Shown here in pieces: positions 6,608 to 11,453 of a DNA stretch of 11,453 nt. The stretch is from Firmicutes bacterium CAG:631. Lineage in GTDB: Bacteria; Bacillota_I; Bacilli_A; RFN20; CAG-631. The position numbers and the translations under genes are program-made. Under the pieces are notes generated by a model. It was not told where the DNA came from. It saw nothing but the letters and a program-made list of their open reading frames with translations, and searched no databases. The stretch covers positions 46,992 through 58,444 of the forward strand of contig HF998023.1 in the NCBI GenBank assembly GCA_000433015.1, given 5' to 3'. Each line of letters starts with the position of its first letter. The first letter of the stretch is position 1.

Positions 6608-6635
6608 TGAAAAAATATAAAAATAATGTTATGAT
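6607..6635 (+). promoter_or_regulatory. Promoter of the thioredoxin-like gene
   Basis: TTGAAA (6607-6612), a 17-base spacer, then TGT-TATGAT with an extended -10 (6630-6635). The leader is about 30 nt and carries GGGAGG at 6657-6662. Confidence 0.8.
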
Positions 6636-6672
6636 ATTATGGCTATAAGAAGATAAGGGAGGTTTTTTTCTT

Positions 6673-7350
6673 ATGAAAAAATTCTTTGGAAAGATTATCA
6701 ACTATATCAAAAACACAGCATGGATTCAACCATTATTAATTGTTTGTGTTATTTTCTTAATTTTATTTTTGTTACAACCAATTGCAAATGGAATTAGTAG
6801 CATTGTTTCTTGTATTGGTAATAAAAATAGTATGACAGAAGTTACATTTAAAGAATACACAGAATTAGTAGAAGAAGCTGCACAAAAAGGAACAGATGAA
6901 GAACCAATACAATTTATTGTTGTTTTTACACAAGATGGTTGTGAACATTGTGAAACGATGAGACCTTATATTAATCATTATATTAAAAGAAATGAAGATG
7001 TGAAAATTTATAATGTCGATGTAACTTTCAATTCTAGTAAATCACGTTTTAATGATAAAACAATTAAAGGAAGTACTGTCCATGAAGGATTAGGAAAATT
7101 AGATGCAAGAATAAATGAATTTTATCAAGAAGGAAATTCAGTAAATGCAGAACCAGATGAATCTTCCGATTTATCTTTATTAGGGACACCAACATTTATG
7201 TGGTATGTCAATGGTTTAGAAGTTCGGATTGATGTTAACCCTGCAACTCCTGAAAACCATGCTGGATTTAGTGAATATATTAAGTTCCCAGATTCTAAAG
7301 ATTATGCCAATTGGGATGAACCATTTGTCGCTGAAGATTTGTTAAATTAA
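6673..7350 (+). CDS. Membrane-anchored thioredoxin-like protein
   Basis: A 225-aa protein with a basic N-terminus, one membrane helix (about 18-38) and a thioredoxin-like domain predicted outside the cell. FIVVFTQDGCEHC (81-93) provides the strand and the CxxC active site (C90, C93; EH between them). GTPTFMWYVNG (171-181) provides the cis-Pro (P173) and the next strand. The gap from CxxC to cis-Pro is about 83 residues, against about 44 in classical thioredoxin, so an insert of roughly 40 residues (about 120-165) is present. Its likely role is thiol-disulfide exchange on secreted or surface proteins; direction and partner are unknown. C25 and C47 lie in or near the membrane helix. The gene has its own promoter and terminator. 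GGGAGG to ATG is ten bases, slightly long. Confidence 0.8.
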   Translation: MKKFFGKIINYIKNTAWIQPLLIVCVIFLILFLLQPIANGISSIVSCIGNKNSMTEVTFKEYTELVEEAAQKGTDEEPIQFIVVFTQDGCEHCETMRPYINHYIKRNEDVKIYNVDVTFNSSKSRFNDKTIKGSTVHEGLGKLDARINEFYQEGNSVNAEPDESSDLSLLGTPTFMWYVNGLEVRIDVNPATPENHAGFSEYIKFPDSKDYANWDEPFVAEDLLN

Positions 7351-7360
7351 ACAAAAAGAG

Positions 7361-7388
7361 TACCAAATGAAAGTTTGGTATTTTTTTT
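7361..7388 (+). terminator. Rho-independent terminator of the thioredoxin-like gene
   Basis: TACCAAA (7361-7367) pairs with TTTGGTA (7374-7380) around a 6-nt loop, followed by eight T (7381-7388). Confidence 0.9.
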
Positions 7389-7414
7389 AACTTTAAAATT
7401 CGATATACTATGAT
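7386..7414 (+). promoter_or_regulatory. Weak candidate promoter of the GHL10-like gene
   Basis: TATGAT (7409-7414) lies 17 bases after TTTAAC (7386-7391). An overlapping TATACT at 7404-7409 is an alternative -10 without a -35. The gene must start its own transcript here because a strong terminator precedes it. Confidence 0.35.
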
Positions 7415-7442
7415 TAAACAAAAAAAGAAAGGAATATGCTAA

Positions 7443-10004
7443 ATGAAAGAACTCATTTATGACCTTATTAACCACAACGATGAGAAGAAAGTAGTATTAT
7501 ATACTCCAGAATATGAATGGATAAAAACGCCACAATCAAACAAAAGAGAAATTATTTTAGTTTATAAAAATGATGCTTTTTATGTTGAAAAAATACAAAA
7601 TTGTGGCGAAAATAAAATTCCTCTACATGGTGTCGTTTTATCTTATCCTAAAAACGTCAAAATTGAATTGACAGTAGAGGAACCCGTTCAAATCAAGCAA
7701 TATCAATATTATCCTTTTGCAAATGCTCTTATTAATGAAAAAGGAAAAAGATGTGCCATTCATAAATATAATCAAAAATATTATGAAAATGAAATTGCTC
7801 TTTTTGATCGAAAATATAGTGTATTTACATTAGTTTATCAAAATTATTATGAAATGATATTGAAATTAGATCCTCAAGTTCGTGGTTGGATTGTTAGTAG
7901 TTTACAACACAAACAAAAGGATAAAATGTTAGGAAGAGAAATTGATAAAGGTAGTTATGTTTTATTGTGTAATGACACGAATGATGCCTTTTTTCATCGA
8001 TTTGGATTAAATGAAGAAGTTTTCTTTGAAATCCCTTTAGTTGTAGAAAATAAAGAAATTACTTTTAATTATACAGAATATAATCCTAAACCTTTAGGAA
8101 AAGTAAATTTTGATGCTACATTTTTTGCCTTTAGAGCAGCAGATACCTGTATGATCTATGATATTAATGGCTATACAGTAGATAAAAAAACACGATTAAC
8201 TGGAACAAATGTTTGGGGATATGAAATTGCTGTAGATGAAAATGGTACAATTGTTGATGCAAATATCAATGTAAAAGTCCCCATTAATGGCTATGTTATT
8301 AGTGGGGTCAGTGAATTCTATCCCATCTTAAAAAATGAATTTAAATTAGGGGGAAAAGTAACTTTAAATAAGTCTAAGAAACTTGTGACTCTAAAAATTA
8401 ATTATATGGTTTCTTGCCTTTACCAATATCAAGTTTTACTCAAAGAAGTACAAGATATTTTGCAAAGAGTAAAGCAACTTTATGATTTAGATGCTGAACT
8501 TATTTATAAATATGTGGATAAGTTTTTACCATTAAAAGAAAAAATGGAAAATCGAAAAATGATGATTGAATATAGTCAAGGACATGAAAGAGAATACCAT
8601 TTACAACGTTTTGACCAATATTTTAATAAAGCATTAGATTATTATCATCAAATTCATAAATTGGGAATAGAACCAAGTCGCGTTGAAGTTAGAGCTTGTT
8701 GGCATGAACCACACGAAAAAACATTACAAGAAGTTTGTGAAACGTTAGATACGTTAAAAGCATCGAACTTTAATGAACTTATCGTCGGTGGAGTCATGAA
8801 TGGTGGTGTAATCTTTAAATCAAATAAATATGCTTTAAATGATTTTGTTAAGGGCTGGTTTGGCGATGAATATCAAGATGATTATTTACTTTGCTTAACC
8901 AAAGAAGCGAAAAAAAGAAACATTAAGATTCAAATTAGTTCTGATAACTTTTTTGCAGTGGCCTATTTATTGAAACAAGATTATGAAAAATATTCAAAAT
9001 GGTTGGCTAAAGATTATTATGGTCAAATAGGACAAAGGCATTATGGCGAAATTACTTTATTTTTTGATCCAGTAAACCCGCAAGCCCAAGATTTAATTTT
9101 AGACATTTATAAAGAAATGTTAGACCACTATGAAATTGCTGGATTGCAATTAGACTATATTCGTTATTGCATTGGAAATGACCAATATTTAACCGCTTAT
9201 GGTTATAATGAAGATACAGTTGAAAAATTTAAAAAAGAATATCATTACCAAGGAGATATTCACGAATTAGTAAAGGATGCTAAAATATATGAAGATTTTT
9301 GTGAATTTCGTAGAAACGAACTCACAAAGTTTGTTAAACGAGTACGCGCCCTTCTTGGACAATATCACAATGTTCAATTAACAATTGCGGTCGTATCAGA
9401 GCATGAAATCGCTAAAAGTAGTAAATTACAAGACTGGCCAACGTGGGCAAATTTGGATTTAATTGATGGCATTTATTTAATGGCCTATCATTTAGGAGAA
9501 GATCCGGTATATCATGATTGTATTCAAGCAAAGGAATTAGTCAAAGACCATGCTTTTGTTTATGGCGGAGTTGCGCCAATTTATAATCAATCCAATATTA
9601 ATTTGGTTTTAAAACAAGTAGAAGCCACAAAGAAAGCAAAAGTTGATGGATTTTCTTTATTTGCTTTTCATAGTTTCCAAAATCGGCCTGATTTATATTA
9701 TTATTTTAATAATAATGGGCCTTATAAAAATGCAGCGATTCCAACTTATGAAGTAAAAGAAGTTGTCATGAAAAATGTAATTGACGAATTAAATGATCGC
9801 TATCAACGAATTTATAAAAATCAAGGACGTATTTCTGAAAATGAATTTCAACAATTTATTTTGCAATTAAAAAATGCAAAAACTATTGAAGATATCGACC
9901 AAATTGAATATATTGCTCATCCTAATGTTCGCATGCATTTAGAAGAAGTAAAAGAGAAAATGAAACGTTATTTTGCAGTTATGGCAAGAAAAAATCGATT
10001 ATAA
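7443..10004 (+). CDS. GHL10-family glycosidase-like protein, apparently cytoplasmic
   Basis: An 853-aa protein. Residues 1-310 are mostly beta: RLTGTNVWGYEIAVDENG, then VPINGYVISG followed by LGGKVTL, a pattern found before the catalytic domain in GHL10 proteins and in phosphodiester-glycosidase-like domains. A charged helical linker runs from about 325 to 405. The GHL10 (DUF187) barrel spans about 411-770: VEVRACWHEPHE near 413-424, a DNFF strand near 500, AGLQLDYIRY near 567-576 where the Asp is the usual acidic barrel residue, the EFRRNELTKFVKRVR helix, and DGIYLMAYH near 677. A helical tail ends the protein. The family acts on glycans, often cell-wall related; the substrate here is unknown. 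There is no signal peptide or membrane helix, unlike most relatives. Ribosome site GAAAGGA precedes ATG 7443. Confidence 0.75.
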   Translation: MKELIYDLINHNDEKKVVLYTPEYEWIKTPQSNKREIILVYKNDAFYVEKIQNCGENKIPLHGVVLSYPKNVKIELTVEEPVQIKQYQYYPFANALINEKGKRCAIHKYNQKYYENEIALFDRKYSVFTLVYQNYYEMILKLDPQVRGWIVSSLQHKQKDKMLGREIDKGSYVLLCNDTNDAFFHRFGLNEEVFFEIPLVVENKEITFNYTEYNPKPLGKVNFDATFFAFRAADTCMIYDINGYTVDKKTRLTGTNVWGYEIAVDENGTIVDANINVKVPINGYVISGVSEFYPILKNEFKLGGKVTLNKSKKLVTLKINYMVSCLYQYQVLLKEVQDILQRVKQLYDLDAELIYKYVDKFLPLKEKMENRKMMIEYSQGHEREYHLQRFDQYFNKALDYYHQIHKLGIEPSRVEVRACWHEPHEKTLQEVCETLDTLKASNFNELIVGGVMNGGVIFKSNKYALNDFVKGWFGDEYQDDYLLCLTKEAKKRNIKIQISSDNFFAVAYLLKQDYEKYSKWLAKDYYGQIGQRHYGEITLFFDPVNPQAQDLILDIYKEMLDHYEIAGLQLDYIRYCIGNDQYLTAYGYNEDTVEKFKKEYHYQGDIHELVKDAKIYEDFCEFRRNELTKFVKRVRALLGQYHNVQLTIAVVSEHEIAKSSKLQDWPTWANLDLIDGIYLMAYHLGEDPVYHDCIQAKELVKDHAFVYGGVAPIYNQSNINLVLKQVEATKKAKVDGFSLFAFHSFQNRPDLYYYFNNNGPYKNAAIPTYEVKEVVMKNVIDELNDRYQRIYKNQGRISENEFQQFILQLKNAKTIEDIDQIEYIAHPNVRMHLEEVKEKMKRYFAVMARKNRL

Positions 10005-10037
10005 AAGATTTCAAATAAATTACAATGGAGGAAATGG

Positions 10038-10234
10038 ATGAAAATTGGGATTATATGCGCAAGCGATGAAGAACTTTTATTTCTATTCGTTGCATTACCG
10101 ATAATGCTGCTCATTCTGGGAAAAATAATTTTGAAAAAAATTGTGCAAAAGCCTCTATGATTGCCAAAGATTTTACAATATCATTATTGGATGAAATTGA
10201 TATGAATTTACTTAAAACGAAAAAAAGCACGTAA
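10038..10234 (+). pseudogene. mtnN: Remnant of 5'-methylthioadenosine/S-adenosylhomocysteine nucleosidase, internal deletion
   Basis: GGAGG (10026-10030) and ATG 10038 start a protein beginning MKIGIICASDEELL, the normal N-terminus of this nucleosidase. From about 10082, in a frame shifted by two, comes SIRCITDNAAHSG, then FEKNCAKASMIAKDF and LLDEIDMN, ending at TAA 10232-10234. This is its C-terminus: the family has [I/V]R.ISD.A with a catalytic Asp and a closing helix. Only about 65 of some 230 codons remain, so most of the middle is gone and the join is out of frame. Read from the ATG, the frame ends at TGA 10158-10160 after 40 codons. The intact enzyme cleaves adenine from MTA and SAH; this product cannot. 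It sits 33 bases after the GHL10-like gene, perhaps once its operon partner. Confidence 0.75.
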
Positions 10235-10245
10235 TGTGCTTTTTT
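10221..10245. terminator. Bidirectional terminator between the mtnN remnant and trmL
   Basis: AAAAAAGCAC (10221-10230) and GTGCTTTTTT (10236-10245) are perfect arms around a 5-nt loop. The stem gives a T run in both directions. It serves the convergent trmL operon and the plus-strand remnant, whose ancestral TAA lies at the loop (10232-10234). Confidence 0.85.
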
Positions 10246-10249
10246 ATAT

Positions 10250-10741
10250 TTAACCTTCTAAAAGATTCACTTTTGAAAGTTGTGGATAATTTTGTTGCCG
10301 TAAAGCTTCAAAAACAACAATCGCAACAGCATTAGATAAATTTAAACTTCTAGCATTCGGATTCATTGGAATTCGAAAGGCATTTTTTGCATATTGTTTT
10401 TTTATTTCATCGGGTAATCCTTTACTTTCTCCACCAAATAAAAAATAATAGTCTTGTTGAGGATCAGCACAATCAATATCACTATGTGGGATATGTGCAA
10501 ATCGTGTTAAAATATAAAGATTTTTTGGTTGATTTTGTTTTAAAAAATCATCAAAACTATCATAAATTTCATAGTGAAAATCTTTTAAATAATCCATCCC
10601 GGCTCGTTTAAATGCTTTGTCATTTAATTCAAAACCCAAAGGACGGATTAAATGTAATTTAGAATTCGAAGCCATGCAAGTACGCATGATATTTCCTGTG
10701 TTTGGTGGAATTTCAGGTTGATATAAAACGACGTGATTCAT
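10250..10741 (-). CDS. trmL: tRNA (cytidine/uridine-34-2'-O)-methyltransferase TrmL
   Basis: A 163-aa SPOUT-class (trefoil knot) methyltransferase, within the usual 150-165. It transfers methyl from S-adenosylmethionine to the wobble ribose of certain leucine tRNAs. Motifs: VVLYQPEIPPNTGNIMRT (4-21), whose N-T-G-N-x-x-R-T is the signature of the family; RPLGF (33-37); FLFGGESKGLP (80-90); and the knot segment RIPMNPNARSLNLSNAVAIV (about 103-122), which binds the cofactor. Being this short and lacking an extra RNA-binding domain, it fits TrmL (YibK/CspR) rather than TrmH. ATG 10741 follows the yebC TAA by a single base and has no clear ribosome site, so it probably depends on coupling to yebC translation. 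It is the last gene before a terminator. Confidence 0.93.
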   Translation of the reverse strand: MNHVVLYQPEIPPNTGNIMRTCMASNSKLHLIRPLGFELNDKAFKRAGMDYLKDFHYEIYDSFDDFLKQNQPKNLYILTRFAHIPHSDIDCADPQQDYYFLFGGESKGLPDEIKKQYAKNAFRIPMNPNARSLNLSNAVAIVVFEALRQQNYPQLSKVNLLEG

Positions 10742-10742
10742 A

Positions 10743-11453
10743 TTATAATTTTACATTATGATAGACATCTTGAACATCTTGTGCTTCATCAAGCATATCC
10801 ATCATCCGTTTGAATTTTTCTTTTTGTTCTTCATCTAATTCAATGGTTTCATAAGGAATATAAGAAGTTTCAGCCATTTCAAAATCTGTAATATTGGCTT
10901 TTTCTAATGTTTCTTTAATTTTATTTAAATCTGCTGGAGCAGCATAAATCACTATATTGCCATCTTCTTCAAATACATCACGAACATCGGCATCTGTTTC
11001 TAAAAGAATTTCTAGTGTTTCATCTACGGTTTTTCCTTTGAATTCAATAATTGCTGTATGATTGAATAAATGAGAAACACAACCGGTTACCCCTAGTTTT
11101 CCTCCCACCTTTGTGAAAGCAGAACGAATTTCAGATACAGCTCGATTAACATTATCGGTTAATGCATCAACAATGACACAACAATTTCCGGGACCATAAC
11201 CTTCATATCTTGTGCTACTTAATGCTTCTCCTGTTCCACCTTTTGCCTTATTGATTGCATTTTCAATAACATGTGATGGAACTTGTGCTCTTTTTGCTTT
11301 TTCAACTGCACTTCTTAAAGTCGTATTCATTTTAACATCAGGAACACCACTTTTTGCTGCCATATAAACTTCTCGACTGAGTCGATTATATAATGCTGAT
11401 TTTGCTGCTGCTGTTGCAGCCATTGATTTTGCTCGAACTTCATGTGCTCTTCC
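10743..11453 (-). CDS. yebC: YebC/PmpR (TACO1) family protein, start codon outside the window
   Basis: 236 residues are visible, and the frame runs off the edge. The first ten codons at the edge read GRAHEVRAKS, then MAATAAAKSALYNRLSREVYMAAKSG. Relatives begin MGRAHEVR, so only the initial ATG should be missing. The internal ATG at 11423 is inside the conserved N-terminus and is not the start. Motifs: PDVKMNTTLRSAVEKAK, VIENAINKAKGG, RYEGYGPGNCCVIVDALTDNVNRAVSE with a long conserved core, the FTKVGGKLG and GCVSHLF segments, and a closing VQDVYHNV. It is of the YeeI-type branch. The family was described as DNA-binding regulators. Later work on family members points to a role in translation at difficult, proline-rich stretches. 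It is first in an operon with trmL. Confidence 0.92.
   Translation of the reverse strand, partial: GRAHEVRAKSMAATAAAKSALYNRLSREVYMAAKSGVPDVKMNTTLRSAVEKAKRAQVPSHVIENAINKAKGGTGEALSSTRYEGYGPGNCCVIVDALTDNVNRAVSEIRSAFTKVGGKLGVTGCVSHLFNHTAIIEFKGKTVDETLEILLETDADVRDVFEEDGNIVIYAAPADLNKIKETLEKANITDFEMAETSYIPYETIELDEEQKEKFKRMMDMLDEAQDVQDVYHNVKL

Noticed and set aside
10034..10069. Alternative ATG at 10034 overlapping the mtnN start
   Set aside because: It reads only 11 codons before a TGA and lacks similarity; ATG 10038 has the matching N-terminus and better spacing.
10366..10611. Open frame of 81 codons on the plus strand
   Set aside because: It is antisense to trmL motifs and has no ribosome site.
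1..11453. Mollicute genetic code (TGA as Trp)
   Set aside because: Conserved Trp positions use TGG, and TGA falls at natural gene ends in cysQ and the comK-like gene.

Overview
The window is AT-rich DNA from a low-GC Gram-positive bacterium. It uses the standard code: TGG is used for Trp and TGA as a stop, for example in cysQ and the comK-like gene, so it is not Mycoplasma or Spiroplasma. RNase J, a YeeI-type YebC, a lipobox lipoprotein, strong GGAGG or AGGTGA ribosome sites and U-tract terminators fit Bacillota of the wider Bacilli/Erysipelotrichia/Acholeplasma group. The exact lineage cannot be fixed from this sequence.

Layout. (1) The 5' edge holds the C-terminal 110 residues of a CysQ-type phosphatase with a terminator. 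(2) A monocistronic lipoprotein gene follows on the minus strand, with its own promoter and terminator. (3) A minus-strand block comes next, in transcription order: a short ComK-like protein, an unknown 133-aa protein, RNase J (own consensus promoter), Maf, and a small Tyr/Pro-rich protein. The last gene has its ribosome site buried in a hairpin. (4) A small DUF3892-like gene (plus) and a four-helix membrane protein gene (minus) converge and overlap by 41 bp. (5) A membrane-anchored thioredoxin-like protein gene (plus) has a good promoter next to a palindrome and ends in a terminator. (6) A large GHL10-type glycosidase-like protein without a signal peptide is followed by the remains of a 5'-methylthioadenosine/S-adenosylhomocysteine nucleosidase gene that has lost its middle. 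(7) A bidirectional terminator separates this from a minus-strand yebC-trmL operon, whose yebC start codon lies just outside the window.

Working together. Much of the window is housekeeping: RNA decay (RNase J), nucleotide sanitation (Maf, CysQ), tRNA wobble methylation (TrmL) and a YebC-family protein. The accessory part is the comK-like gene with its unknown partner, the envelope-facing proteins (lipoprotein, thioredoxin-like, membrane protein, Tyr/Pro-rich protein) and the GHL10-like protein. I see no mobile element, CRISPR array, rRNA or tRNA. No complete new system can be demonstrated. The best leads are the minimal ComK-like protein, the hairpin that may switch translation of the gene after maf, and the collapsed nucleosidase gene.
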